A model generated the notes under the pieces. That model did not search any database and was not told the origin of the DNA. It was given only the letters and a program-made list of their open reading frames with translations. A program made the translations under genes and the position numbers. From Sinohyriopsis cumingii (taxonomy: Eukaryota > Mollusca > Bivalvia > Unionida > Unionidae), in NCBI GenBank assembly GCA_028554795.2, contig CM068832.1, positions 82,948,049 to 83,012,048 of the forward strand: 64,000 nt of DNA, written 5' to 3'. Numbering within the stretch: position 1 is the first letter of the stretch; the number at the start of each line of letters is the position of its first letter. Below, piece by piece: positions 12,936-21,216 of this stretch.

Positions 12936-13089
12936 CAGATATACTTGCACCTGCAAAGCAATGATTTAAACGACAATATTTGAACTTTAGGATGCAGGTG
13001 TACAAAACAAAATTCCACACATGACACCTGTGCCCTCAGTTGTCTTTCAAACGCAACGCCAATAGTCAATACTGCTTAGTTCGTTCCAT

Positions 13090-13480
13090 ACATAATACAA
13101 ATACCCATGTTCTGATTGCAGTCTTCGTAGGCTTTTCACGTAAATCATACAAATACACATGTTCCGACTGCAGTCTTCGTAGGCTTTTCACGTACATCAT
13201 ACAAATACCCATGTTCCGACTGCAGTCTTCGGAGGCTTTTCGCGTACATCATACAAATACCCATGTTCCGACTGCAGTCTTCGTAGGCTTTCACGTACAT
13301 CATGCAAATACCCATGTTCCGACTGCAGTCTTCGTAGGCTTTTCACGTACATCATACAAATACCTATGTTCCAACTGCAGTCTTCGTAGGCTTTTCACGT
13401 ACATCATACAAATACCCATGTTCTGACTGCAGTATCCACAGGCTTCATACATACATCATACAGTTACCCAGCTTTTAATT
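13090..13480. repeat. 52-bp tandem repeat, about seven copies
   Basis: The unit contains CATGTTCCGACTGCAGTC followed by TTCGTAGGCTTTTCACG and a short ATACAAATACC spacer. Copies start 52 bases apart (for example 13,106 and 13,158). It is open in one plus frame only because the unit lacks stops. From 13,480 to 13,815 I see nothing recognisable. Confidence 0.8.
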
Positions 13481-13814
13481 GCAGTCTCGATATACTTGTC
13501 TTACTTTATTATTTAGACATTGTTTATTCTTATCAAAGATTTTTTAACATTTTCTGCAATAGAATTGAAGCACTTCTCGTTGGCTAAATCACTCTTTTAC
13601 TTATTCCTAAATCTGCTTATTAATTGTATGCACGGTCTAATTTAGATTTGCAAAATCAAAGTAATATGTTTATTAAAAGTTCACTTCCTCTATGAATGTC
13701 ATTTTCTAAAACCCTTCCCTTATTGAAAAGTACAAAAACACATCACGTATTATGTAATTAAAGAGGGAAAAATATATGGTTGCAATAGTGGCACTAAATG
13801 TACATCGGCATATA

Positions 13815-14115
13815 TTAAATTCATGTATTGACTTCGGTATGAAATGCATATATTGACTCCGGTATGAAATGCATACATTAACTCTGTATAAAATGGATGT
13901 ATTGACTTCGGTATGAAATACATATGTTGACTCCGGTTTGAGATAGATATATTGACTTCGGTATGAAATGGATATATTTACTCCGGTATGAAATGGATAT
14001 ATTGTCTTGGGTATCAAATAGATATATTGACTCCGGTATCAAATGAATATATTGACTTGGGTATGAAATGGATATACTGACTTCGGTATGAAATGCAAAG
14101 TCATATGTTCCTGGT
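13815..14115. repeat. ~27-bp tandem repeat, about eleven copies
   Basis: The unit is close to TATTGACTTCGGTATGAAAT plus six or seven bases, with copies alternating between CTTCGG and CTCCGG. It is non-coding; the minus-strand ORFs here are repeat artefacts. Confidence 0.75.
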
Positions 14116-14179
14116 ATGAAATGTAACACAAACCTTGCTATTGGCAAATTCGAAGAAAGGTGTATTTACAGTAGTACTC

Positions 14180-14574
14180 AGTTACAACCTATGCTTGAAT
14201 AAATTTCAAGGTACATTGTATTGTCAAATTGTTAGACAAATTACGATCTATGATGGAATACATTTTAGGATATAATGTGTTGAGCTGATTTTAAGATAAA
14301 CTACAGCATATCATGGAATACATATTTGGGCACACTGTGTTGGTCAGATTGTAACAAAAATTACAACATATCAGGGAATACTTACTTGGTTACGCTGTAT
14401 TGTAAAATTGTAACACAAATTGCAACATATCATGGAATACTTTCATGGATACGCTGTATTGTAAGATTGTAACACAAGTTACAACATACCATGAAATACT
14501 TACTTGGGTACGCTGTATTGGTCAGGTTGTAACACAAGTTACAACATATAATGGAATACTTACTTGGATACGCT
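14180..14574. repeat. 59-bp satellite, left part of the array interrupted by the Polinton
   Basis: The unit contains GTAACACAAGTTACAACATA, then CATGGAATACTTACTTGG and TACGCTGTATTGTAAG. About six copies lie here. The last copy stops at TACGCT, the first base of the element follows, and the array resumes at 34,924 with TACGCTGTATTG. The pre-insertion site can therefore be read directly. Confidence 0.85.
14569..14574. repeat. Left 6-bp target-site duplication (TACGCT)
   Basis: TACGCT directly precedes the left TIR, and the same six bases directly follow the right TIR at 34,924-34,929. Six-bp duplications are the known signature of Polinton integrase. Confidence 0.9.
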
Positions 14575-14843
14575 AGTAGTGAATAGGGGCACCCTAGCCT
14601 CAATGGAAATTAGCATTACAGAGACCCCTGGGCAAACCTAGCCTCAATGGAAATTTAACATGGGAAAAAATCGTGGGCAAACCTAGCCTCAAGGGGAATT
14701 TAACATGGGAAAAAATCGTGGGCAACTCTAGCCTCAAGGGGAATTGAACATGGGATTTTTTTTTTAAATTTAAAAAAGGGGGTAGGCAATGGAAAGTCAT
14801 TCTCTTTTCGAGAAATATGGGTGGCCCTGAAAAGGGCCTTTGG
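14575..14843 (+). repeat. Left terminal inverted repeat of the Polinton
   Basis: It matches the reverse complement of 34,656-34,923 with about three substitutions and one T-run length difference. It contains three to four internal copies of a ~45-bp unit (CTAGCCTCAAGGGGAATTTA, then CATGGGAAAAAATCGTGGGC) and ends, inward, in a histone-type stem-loop signal. Internal repeats in a TIR may serve replication or packaging; that is inference. Confidence 0.95.
14823..14838 (-). terminator. Histone-type 3' stem-loop inside the left TIR
   Basis: On the minus strand it reads GGCCCT-TTTC-AGGGCC, preceded by CCAAA and followed by ACCCA. GAAAAGAGAA starts 13 nt after the stem. It lies 25 nt past the stop codon of the 14,864-15,349 gene. 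This matches the metazoan replication-dependent histone 3' end: SLBP-bound stem-loop plus a U7-complementary downstream element. Confidence 0.85.
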
Positions 14844-14863
14844 TTTTTTTTCTTCTTCTTCTT

Positions 14864-15349
14864 CTAACTCCTTAACTTCTTCCACCATCCTTTTATTTTT
14901 TCCATCATTCCTTTCTTCTTCTTTTCTGTTTCCGGCATCCAGTCCGGGTGACCCATGGCTCGGAACTTCTCTTGGATTTTCATCCAATTGTTGTTAAGCC
15001 GCTCAAACTCTTCCTTTTTCTTTTTGTTTTCCACATCTTTTCTTTCTTCCCTCCATTTCTCTTTAATCTTCTCTACTTCTTCCTCCATTACTTTTCTCAT
15101 CATATCTTCCCCTTTCTTCACCTTTTCCAACCCCCATTTTACATTCCTCCACTCTGTCCAGTACAATATTTTGTCTAGGAAGCACCGGACTTTGATGACA
15201 TGATCCAGTACTTCCTTCAAACTTCCCACTCTGAAGTAAGGTGGGTTAATGAAGCCTCTTGACTTATTGACTTCTTCTTCAATCATCCCTGCTATGATAT
15301 CCCTTGCTGTCTTTAGGCCTTGAACTTGACTGGTTACAAAGTCTTTCAT
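14864..15349 (-). CDS. Small charged coiled-coil protein, left-end cassette 1
   Basis: The 161-aa ORF has a plain ATG. The N-terminal third (about 1-75) looks globular, with AGMIEEEVNKSRGF and a VGSLKEVLDHVIKVRCFLDKI stretch. The rest is strongly Lys/Glu-rich and predicted to be coiled coil, ending in a Lys-rich tail with Trp residues. I recognise no family. It reads outward to the left end and its message ends in the TIR-borne histone stem-loop 25 nt after the stop. Two copies of the CGCGGACGTG motif lie 170-270 bp upstream. It resembles the two neighbouring cassette genes in charge and position, though not clearly in sequence. The frame is intact in this copy. Confidence 0.65.
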   Translation of the reverse strand: MKDFVTSQVQGLKTARDIIAGMIEEEVNKSRGFINPPYFRVGSLKEVLDHVIKVRCFLDKILYWTEWRNVKWGLEKVKKGEDMMRKVMEEEVEKIKEKWREERKDVENKKKKEEFERLNNNWMKIQEKFRAMGHPDWMPETEKKKKGMMEKIKGWWKKLRS

Positions 15350-15520
15350 ATCTCCATGCCTCTATTCCTATTCTATTCTTCCTACAACATATTCTACATC
15401 CATTATCCAAAAATAGATGTCTCTCAATAGATTAAAAAGAACTGATACTTGAGTCATTTTGTCTCAGTTATTCCTTAGAATGGTTCCAACATCAAACTTT
15501 GTGGGTTCTCATAGTGAAAG

Positions 15521-15616
15521 CGCGGACGTGAAGGAAAACATCCCCCTAAAACATAAAATTGATCTTACCTAGATCATGACCAAACAACGCGCGGACGTGA
15601 AGGAAAACATCCCCAC
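15521..15616 (-). promoter_or_regulatory. Paired CGCGGACGTG motif upstream of cassette 1
   Basis: Two copies of CGCGGACGTGAAGGAAAACATCCCC (plus-strand reading) start at 15,521 and 15,590, about 69 bp apart. They flank a segment containing AAATTGATCTTACCTAGATC. The same pair with the same spacer recurs at 16,283-16,375. Its place upstream of each cassette gene suggests a shared promoter element. Confidence 0.6.
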
Positions 15617-15855
15617 TTTTCTCATTTCATATAATAAAACCCAAACTATACTCTCCACATACGCTAAGAAACAATAAAGAAACTCATAATCTACTATTCA
15701 CACAAACTTACGTGAGCAGTTACAAATGCAATCACTAACACACAAACACATACACTCGCATTATTAAAAAAAGAGTTAGTGTTTATATTCACACTATTCT
15801 ACCTACACACACACATTGGCAAATGTATAGTTATTTCTTTTCTAGAGTATTGGGT

Positions 15856-15871
15856 AGCCCTGAAAAGGGCT
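15856..15871 (-). terminator. Histone-type 3' stem-loop of cassette 2
   Basis: On the minus strand it reads AGCCCT-TTTC-AGGGCT followed by ACCCA. GAAAAGAAA starts 13 nt after the stem. The first base pair is A-T instead of G-C, a compensated change. It lies 32 nt past the last stop of the broken cassette-2 gene. Confidence 0.8.
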
Positions 15872-15903
15872 GTTGGTTTTTTTTGAACTCCAGATGCACC
15901 TAT

Positions 15904-16212
15904 CTAATGATGGCACCTTCCTGGCCTGGCGCCACACACGCATCTTCTTCCCCAGTCTCCTTTCACCTTTCTTCTTGGGAGTGCAGAGGCGGGATGATTG
16001 GCTTCAGCGCCCCAATCCTCTGTCTCTGGTATCTTCTAAGTCATCCTCTCTCCTATTTTCTTTTCCTCCTCTTCCATCTCTCTTCTCTCCTCCTCTTCCT
16101 TCTTTATTCTTGCCTCTTCTACTATTGCTTCTGCGGATAGTTCATTTACTATGCGCCTGGCTTATTCCAGGTGCATTTGGAGTTCTAGCAGTTTCACAAT
16201 TCTGGTGTTCAT
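15904..16212 (-). pseudogene. Broken small Glu-rich coiled-coil gene, left-end cassette 2
   Basis: From an ATG at 16,212 one frame runs to a TAG at 15,906-15,904, but it is interrupted by an in-frame TAA (16,164-16,162) and a TAG (16,038-16,036). Between the two stops the reading is a strongly acidic coiled coil with runs of Glu and the words ARRIVNELSAEAIVEEA. The frame is otherwise unshifted for 102 codons. The upstream motif pair (16,283 onward) and the downstream stem-loop (15,871-15,856) are placed as in cassettes 1 and 3, which is the main reason to call a gene here. Function unknown. Confidence 0.55.
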
Positions 16213-16282
16213 TCTTCTGGTGGTGTTGATCAATCAACAAGGGTAGCTAGACTGCCGAGCGAGTTTCAATTTATACTGAAAG

Positions 16283-16375
16283 CGCGGACGTGATGGAAAA
16301 CATCCCCTAAAAACATAAAATTGATCTTACCTAGATCATGACCAAAAACAACAACGCGCGGACCTAAAAGAAACA
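16283..16375 (-). promoter_or_regulatory. Paired CGCGGAC motif upstream of cassette 2
   Basis: The first copy (16,283-16,307) is CGCGGACGTGATGGAAAACATCCCC. The second (from 16,357) is degenerate after CGCGGAC. The spacer again contains AAATTGATCTTACCTAGATC. The first copy lies about 70 bp upstream of the cassette-2 ATG. Confidence 0.55.
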
Positions 16376-16384
16376 CTCACTCAC

Positions 16385-16676
16385 TTTTTATGCTACCCAT
16401 TCCTATTCTAAAAAAGTTTCATTAATTACTTCAATAGACTATTCACATACGCAAAGAAATCCAATCTAACCCCAAATCTACACCTCAAACACCAAAAAAG
16501 ACATCATTTTAATCTACTATCCACACCAACGTACGTGAGCACTTACAAACACACAATCTTATACACAAACACATACCCTCACATTTATTTAAAAAAGAGT
16601 TAGTGTTTATATTCACACTACTCTACCTACACACATTGGCAAATTGATGGTTATTTCTTTTCTAGAGTATTGGGGT
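16385..16676. repeat. Second copy of the inter-cassette spacer (matches about 15,640-15,855)
   Basis: Shared words include TACGTGAGCA, CACAAACACATAC, GAGTTAGTGTTTATATTCAC and ACACATTGGCAAAT, in the same order as at 15,700-15,850. Promoter pair, spacer and stem-loop were therefore duplicated as a unit around different coding sequences. Confidence 0.65.
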
Positions 16677-16692
16677 AGCCCTGAAAAGGGCT
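16677..16692 (-). terminator. Histone-type 3' stem-loop of cassette 3
   Basis: On the minus strand it reads AGCCCT-TTTC-AGGGCT followed by ACCCC. GAAAAGAAA starts 14 nt after the stem. It lies 35 nt past the cassette-3 stop codon. Confidence 0.8.
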
Positions 16693-16727
16693 GTTTTTTT
16701 TGTTTTTTTGTTTGCTATGGCAATCTT

Positions 16728-17105
16728 TTAGTTTCTAAGTATGCGATATCCTCTGAGGATAGACTTTCTGGCGATAGGTCTGCTTCTTCGGAAAGAGAAG
16801 AAGAACTCTTTGGTGTCGATACGGCAATCGACAAAGCCTCTGTCAGGTTCAGGTTGTTGCTGCTGTTGTTGTTGTTGTTGTTGTTGTTGCTGTTGCTGCT
16901 GTTGCTGCTGTCTCTGAAGTCTGTACTTCTCTGTCCATTCTTCTTTCTCCCTGTTCATCTCTTCTCTGAAGAGCTCTTCTATCAGGTCTTCAGTAACTTT
17001 TAACATTCTCACATTCTCTATTTCTTCTGGCTTCGGTATCAGACTGTGTCTGACCCTATGCAAATTCACGTAGGCTTCGTTTAGCTTAGCTAGTTTGGAG
17101 CACAT
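16728..17105 (-). CDS. Small coiled-coil protein with poly-Gln tract, left-end cassette 3
   Basis: I start at the ATG at 17,105 (125 aa); the longer open frame upstream has no ATG. The N-terminal half reads as amphipathic helix (LIEELFREEMNREKEEWTEKY). A run of about 19 Gln follows (CAA/CAG codons at roughly 16,850-16,910), then a basic C-terminus with SFRRSRPIARKS. No family is recognised. The Gln run will be length-variable between copies. The CGCGGACGTG motif is about 65 bp upstream of the ATG and the histone-type stem-loop is 35 nt downstream of the stop, as in the sister cassettes. Confidence 0.6.
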   Translation of the reverse strand: MCSKLAKLNEAYVNLHRVRHSLIPKPEEIENVRMLKVTEDLIEELFREEMNREKEEWTEKYRLQRQQQQQQQQQQQQQQQQQQQPEPDRGFVDCRIDTKEFFFSFRRSRPIARKSILRGYRILRN

Positions 17106-17171
17106 CTTCGTAGGAGGATGAGTCGACAATGGATGGTTAGACTGGAAACAACCCGGTTCTTAAAGTCAAAG

Positions 17172-17197
17172 TGCGGACGTGAAGGAAAAGATCCCCC
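17172..17197 (-). promoter_or_regulatory. Single TGCGGACGTGAAGGAAAAGATCCCC motif upstream of cassette 3
   Basis: It differs by two bases from the motif upstream of cassettes 1 and 2 and lies about 65 bp upstream of the cassette-3 ATG. No TATA box is visible nearby. Confidence 0.55.
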
Positions 17198-17444
17198 ACA
17201 CGGTTTTCGAGCCGCAACGTTCAGTGAGTGACATGAGAGGGATAGTAAGAAATTAAAGAGAATGAATCAAACATTCTTATAGCCAAACAAACCACAAAGG
17301 CATTTTTTTCAAAACACAACATTTTTTATTCAAAAATCACTTAACACTAAACAACAACAACTCTAACATTTTTTAACAATAATCCAACATTATAACATCA
17401 AACATTTTTTTCTTCAAATGACAAACATTTTTTCAATTCACAGT
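17198..17444. other. A/C-rich non-coding gap between cassette genes and the virion genes
   Basis: It holds low-complexity A-rich sequence with repeated CAACA/TTTTTT words. Its only clear signal is the minus-strand AATAAA at 17,325-17,330. Confidence 0.5.
17325..17330 (-). promoter_or_regulatory. AATAAA poly(A) signal downstream of the protease gene
   Basis: The hexamer on the minus strand is 115-120 bases past the protease stop. It marks a conventional poly(A) end for the virion-gene transcript, in contrast to the stem-loop ends of the neighbouring cassettes. Confidence 0.55.
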
Positions 17445-18005
17445 CTACCTTAAACAGGGCTGACAACGTTGTGAATGAAATTGTGATTTCCACTGTTGGA
17501 AGTCATTAGGCCATTGATGGACACTACGTTTCCTAGCTTGAGACAAAAGATAAGCATAATGGTCACAAAACCATCGATCTACTTTCACATCGTTTCTAGA
17601 AGAAGAACGAGGATGAAAATGAGTCACTAAATGTTCTAAGGAATAGCCCAGGCTGCGATGATGCAGAAAATACACGCAATATTGTCCACACACCAAGGAA
17701 TCTGTGCCTTGTAATTTCACATTATTGAATCGGGTGGTTTGAGCATTTCTTCTCATAAAGTCGATGATATCGTCTTCCAAAGGGGGCAATCCGTACGAAT
17801 CGAAATATTCCACACATCCTTCTTGAGGAAAGTAAACGGCTACCCAGTGGGTTCCTGGGAGATGACTGTCGTCCGTGTTGATCACATAAGCTAGATGGTC
17901 TTGAGGTTTGCGATGAGGGAGTTCATCTTTAGCACAGACGACAGGATTCCAAGAAGCCGAATACGAACTGTGGTTCAAAAGGTAATAAAGTTGCCAGGTA
18001 TCCAT
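17445..18005 (-). CDS. Adenain-like cysteine protease (Polinton PRO)
   Basis: I start at MDTWQLYYLL (ATG at 18,005, 186 aa), which is where the family usually begins; the open frame extends further upstream only as overlap with the previous gene. The catalytic set is visible: His in GTHWVAVYF, Asp in EYFDSYG, and Cys in VCGQYCVYFLHHRS with the preceding Gln-like oxyanion region. Adenain-type (C5/Ulp1-like) proteases process capsid precursors during maturation in adenoviruses and are standard in Polintons. The gene is intact. It is the last of the virion-gene block before the AATAAA. Confidence 0.93.
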   Translation of the reverse strand: MDTWQLYYLLNHSSYSASWNPVVCAKDELPHRKPQDHLAYVINTDDSHLPGTHWVAVYFPQEGCVEYFDSYGLPPLEDDIIDFMRRNAQTTRFNNVKLQGTDSLVCGQYCVYFLHHRSLGYSLEHLVTHFHPRSSSRNDVKVDRWFCDHYAYLLSQARKRSVHQWPNDFQQWKSQFHSQRCQPCLR

Positions 18006-18048
18006 TTGTGTGTTGTTTTTTTCTTCTTCACAGGTAATAATAAGTCGT

Positions 18049-18507
18049 CTATTCGATCCTGACTTTTTGCTTGAAAATGTCTGACGAATAACCGTTTCTT
18101 CGTTTCGTCTCCTCACTCTGATTCAGGAGAGCTTCGATACGATCGATCTCTTGAGTGGTTAATGGTGGACAAGAATGTTCACGCAAGTCTTTATACCACT
18201 GGTGCAACACGTCTTCGTCCGAGATGAGACTCCAAGCTTCGTCCAGATACTCGTCCAATTTTTCTTCTTGACTCAGCATCAGGCATTTATCGTGTTGAAT
18301 TAGACTGGGATGATCGTTTTGACATCCATAGCAATTTTTCTTGATCAATTCCGTCATTTTTTCGACCAAGTGTTTGGCAAAACAGGAGACTAAATGGGCT
18401 TCTTGTTCTGGCCATCTTGACTTCATCATGATCACTTCTTCCACCATCTCCGCACATTCCATGTCTAAAGTTTCTCCACTAGGTAAAGAGGGATAACAGT
18501 CTTCCAT
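18049..18507 (-). CDS. Conserved Polinton zinc-binding-type protein between capsid and protease genes
   Basis: The 152-aa ORF is intact. It has a central Cys/His cluster, CYGCQNDHPSLIQHDKCL (about 59-76), which could bind one zinc ion, and an acidic helical N-terminal half. Small proteins with this C-x2-C...H...H...C pattern are a recurring component next to the capsid genes of invertebrate Polintons, with no established function. It starts 5 bp past the major capsid stop and ends 43 bp before the protease ATG, so it most likely belongs to the same late transcript. Confidence 0.7.
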   Translation of the reverse strand: MEDCYPSLPSGETLDMECAEMVEEVIMMKSRWPEQEAHLVSCFAKHLVEKMTELIKKNCYGCQNDHPSLIQHDKCLMLSQEEKLDEYLDEAWSLISDEDVLHQWYKDLREHSCPPLTTQEIDRIEALLNQSEETKRRNGYSSDIFKQKVRIE

Positions 18508-18512
18508 GGCTT

Positions 18513-19784
18513 CTAATAATCTAGAATGACTTCTCTCAAACTGTTGATTTCTATCGTATTATCAAATTCTGCATACAGGATGACGTTCACTGTGTTCCCT
18601 GCTTCCAGTGCACTCGCAAACTGAATTTCCACACGAATTTGGCCGGATTTTATAGGGTGGAAATGTCCCTCGTCGCTGCCTTGGTCTGGAGTGAAATCAA
18701 AAGCCCACAAAGCATAGCCTCCTACATAATCGTCGTACGTAATGCCGTGACTGGTGTTGGTTCGTAACTGTCCGGTAGCTTCGTACAGGGACAAGTACGA
18801 TCTCAAGTAATTGTTCTGGGCAAAGTTAGGCTCGAAAGGTCGGGTACACAAGGTCTTGCCATCACGACTGACTTCAATCTTGGACACTTTGAAATGTTGA
18901 AACTCAAAAGGATTTTCGTTGTAGGCTCCGTTGAAGGCTGAATTCTTGACGATACCAAGGATCAAACGTTTGGATAACTGTCCTTGGAACAGATGATCTT
19001 CGATCATGGATCGCTGTCCAGCAGGAATGGTGAACGTTTTCACTTCCACGCGTCGTATCGGATACTTGGCGGTCGTTCTACTCAACGTCTGACTGACGTC
19101 GTTTCCCACTTTGGGTAACACTTCCACACGTCGTACGTAGGGCCTGGCTTCTTGGATAACAGTTTTGTATTCGTTGTTATGGGCCATCAAATGGAAAGCA
19201 GCAGTGCTACGATTCAGTCTCAGGCGGATATCCATCCCGTTCAGCAAATACTTTTCTTGTAACCACATGTCCAAATGCAAACGATCCATCAGTTCTAAAC
19301 TTCGCCCTTGCAGAATTTTATTTCTACGTGTGTTAAACCCCACATTGTGAGGATTGTCATCTTCTGTCAGGGCTGTGTCGTTAAACGTGCCTACACCTGC
19401 CGTGTCAGGTTTCCATACCACGCAAGCATCCAGATGAGTATTTTTGGCTTCTTTCCCGTACGTCAAGAGATTTTCCAGGTAGGCACGATATGGGTAAGTA
19501 TCCATGCTGCTGCTGACCAGTTTGTTATTCAAGTACAAGTCCACTTCACTGAACAAGGAATGCATGAAATTGTTAACAGGAGCTACCCTATCATTGGCTC
19601 CAGGATTGCTGTTGTCCGTTTTGCTCACTTTGACTTTCAAATACAGGTAACTGCTATTTAGATCGATGTAATCTTCGGGCTGTCCTTTGATTTCAAACTC
19701 GATGGGAGCTGATTCCGTCAAAGAGAAGACGGGATGAAATTCCACCCATTGGGATTCTTGCATCGTCATCATGGTGGGTGGCAT
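18513..19784 (-). CDS. Major capsid protein (hexon-like, double jelly roll)
   Basis: The 423-aa ORF is intact. It matches the protein family annotated in many invertebrate genomes as F54H12.2-like, which is the Polinton major capsid protein. Recognisable stretches are PIEFEIKGQPEDYIDLNSSYL near the N-terminus, VNNFMHSLFSEVDLYLNNKLV (about 66-86), YPYRAYLENLLTYG, and a C-terminal block with GYALWAFDFTPDQ and a GQIRVEIQFASALE strand. Double jelly-roll proteins of this kind assemble pseudo-hexameric capsomers. That Polinton genes encode capsids is established by modelling; particle formation by this copy is inference. Confidence 0.9.
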   Translation of the reverse strand: MPPTMMTMQESQWVEFHPVFSLTESAPIEFEIKGQPEDYIDLNSSYLYLKVKVSKTDNSNPGANDRVAPVNNFMHSLFSEVDLYLNNKLVSSSMDTYPYRAYLENLLTYGKEAKNTHLDACVVWKPDTAGVGTFNDTALTEDDNPHNVGFNTRRNKILQGRSLELMDRLHLDMWLQEKYLLNGMDIRLRLNRSTAAFHLMAHNNEYKTVIQEARPYVRRVEVLPKVGNDVSQTLSRTTAKYPIRRVEVKTFTIPAGQRSMIEDHLFQGQLSKRLILGIVKNSAFNGAYNENPFEFQHFKVSKIEVSRDGKTLCTRPFEPNFAQNNYLRSYLSLYEATGQLRTNTSHGITYDDYVGGYALWAFDFTPDQGSDEGHFHPIKSGQIRVEIQFASALEAGNTVNVILYAEFDNTIEINSLREVILDY

Positions 19785-19857
19785 GGCAAACAGGTCCAGT
19801 TAGGTCTTGGAACAAGCGCAAGACTCCCGGTGCATCATTTTTCCGTGTCTCAATACT

Positions 19858-20274
19858 TTAATAATCGAAAACGTCTAAGTCTCGAACGGTTCTTCTTTTC
19901 TTGGCCTTTCTAGCTTGAAGTCTGGTGAAAGGGTGTTTTCTTCGTCGTCTCTTTCTGCCTTGTCCTTGCTGAATGCCTGATTCGGTAGCGTGCAGGGCAT
20001 TTATAGGTGTGTCTCGGCGGCCCAAAAGGTCTTTGCCCGTTTGCAGCAAGACATTTTTACCTGCCCTCATGAAGGCTTCTTTAGGGTTTTGTTTGTCGAT
20101 GATGACATTTTGGAGAAATTCTTTGCCTTGCGTCAGTGCCGCATCTTTCAAGGCGTGCAATCCGCGTGTCACCATTGGTTTCAAGACTGGGGCCACCGAA
20201 CGAAAGGCCGATTTTAACATATCTCCTAAACCGTGTCCTCGCTGTCGTGCAACCCCTCGGTACACTGGATACAT
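19858..20274 (-). CDS. Adenovirus pX/pVI-like core or membrane-active peptide precursor
   Basis: The intact 138-aa ORF has an N-terminal amphipathic segment, GHGLGDMLKSAFRSVAPVLK (about 13-32), a middle helical region and a very basic tail (KRRRRKHPFTRLQARKAKKRR). Gly-rich-start amphipathic helices followed by Arg/Lys-rich tails characterise pX/pVI-type proteins of adenoviruses and adintoviruses, which bind DNA in the core or help cross membranes. It lies between the penton and major capsid genes, and the short gap to 19,785 holds nothing else. It would be a substrate for the neighbouring protease; no cleavage site is claimed. Confidence 0.75.
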   Translation of the reverse strand: MYPVYRGVARQRGHGLGDMLKSAFRSVAPVLKPMVTRGLHALKDAALTQGKEFLQNVIIDKQNPKEAFMRAGKNVLLQTGKDLLGRRDTPINALHATESGIQQGQGRKRRRRKHPFTRLQARKAKKRRTVRDLDVFDY

Positions 20275-20277
20275 GAC

Positions 20278-21216
20278 TTACGAGTCGTGAGAGAACCGTT
20301 TTCGAAAATGGAGTTTCACCGTGACTTTTCCTTTGGTGAATGTAATATTTTGTCCCAGATCTCCTTTTATAGCAATGTTGACCGTGTCCAAATAAGACTT
20401 GTTGACGGGTAAATAATGAGGATGGACAAATTCGCGGTGGACGTGGTAAGTGTTTCCACCTTCCTCGTCAGCGACCGTGGCAGAATCCACTTTGAAAGGA
20501 ATGACACGCAGTAACGGTACGGAGGTGTGTCCCACCACGTTGTACTCCACCACATCAGAGTACACAAACATCAAATTCAGTCCTTGGTTCAGTTCTACTG
20601 GGGTACGAAATAACTTGGCAAAAGACTCGTTGTCGTAAACGATGGGTAATTCCTTTTTCTTCATCATGGTCATTCTCATGTTCATGTCTCCGCCCAACAT
20701 GTCAAACAATTCAGAACAAAACAAGAAAGACAGGATTTTATCCCCCTCAGGAAAAAATTTCAGCAGGAAGCGATGAGCTGCTTTGTGGTATTCCAGGGTG
20801 ACACTTTTTCTGGCAAGCTCCAAAGCTCTCAAAAACACGGCATTAAACCTGGTGGCTATGGTGCTGACCAAATGTTGACCACTAAAATAATAGCCTGGGG
20901 GAATGAACAAGTGATAGGTGGTGTACTTTTGAGTTTTTGTGGGAGGGGTTTTATTGTCATATTTGACATTCTTATCCAACTCCTGTTGCACTTGCTCGTC
21001 ATAAACTTCCACATCAAATGTATTTTTATTGGGAAGGACATTGAGGACTTGGGTCGGGTGAATGATTTCCACTAAAGCCACTTCCCAATGGGCTTCGTGA
21101 TCTAAGGGGATGGCTTGAGGTAATTTGGCCGTGTAACAGCACAACGTGTTGTTGGGAAACACTTGCATGGAACTGTCACTGGGTAAGGTTAAGTAAAATT
21201 GGTTTTGGTGACTCAT
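20278..21216 (-). CDS. Penton-like minor capsid protein
   Basis: The intact 312-aa ORF begins with the signature of Polinton minor capsid proteins: FYLTLPSDSSMQVFPNNTL, then a TAKLPQAI strand and HWEVALVEIIHPTQVLNVLP. The C-terminal half has GDLGQNITFTKGKVTVKLHF. These are single jelly-roll vertex proteins in structural predictions for Polintons and adintoviruses. Its ATG overlaps the upstream membrane-protein stop as ATGA (21,216-21,213), and the pX-like gene starts four bases after its own stop. Confidence 0.88.
   Translation of the reverse strand: MSHQNQFYLTLPSDSSMQVFPNNTLCCYTAKLPQAIPLDHEAHWEVALVEIIHPTQVLNVLPNKNTFDVEVYDEQVQQELDKNVKYDNKTPPTKTQKYTTYHLFIPPGYYFSGQHLVSTIATRFNAVFLRALELARKSVTLEYHKAAHRFLLKFFPEGDKILSFLFCSELFDMLGGDMNMRMTMMKKKELPIVYDNESFAKLFRTPVELNQGLNLMFVYSDVVEYNVVGHTSVPLLRVIPFKVDSATVADEEGGNTYHVHREFVHPHYLPVNKSYLDTVNIAIKGDLGQNITFTKGKVTVKLHFRKRFSHDS

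Noticed and set aside
14864-15203. Plus-strand ORFs rich in Phe/Ser (14,948-15,203)
   Set aside because: They are the complement of the Lys/Glu-rich coiled-coil gene.
20773-21075. Plus-strand ORFs opposite Polinton capsid genes (also near 19,165-19,661 and 24,288-24,588)
   Set aside because: They are shadows of well-supported minus-strand genes, with no homology of their own.
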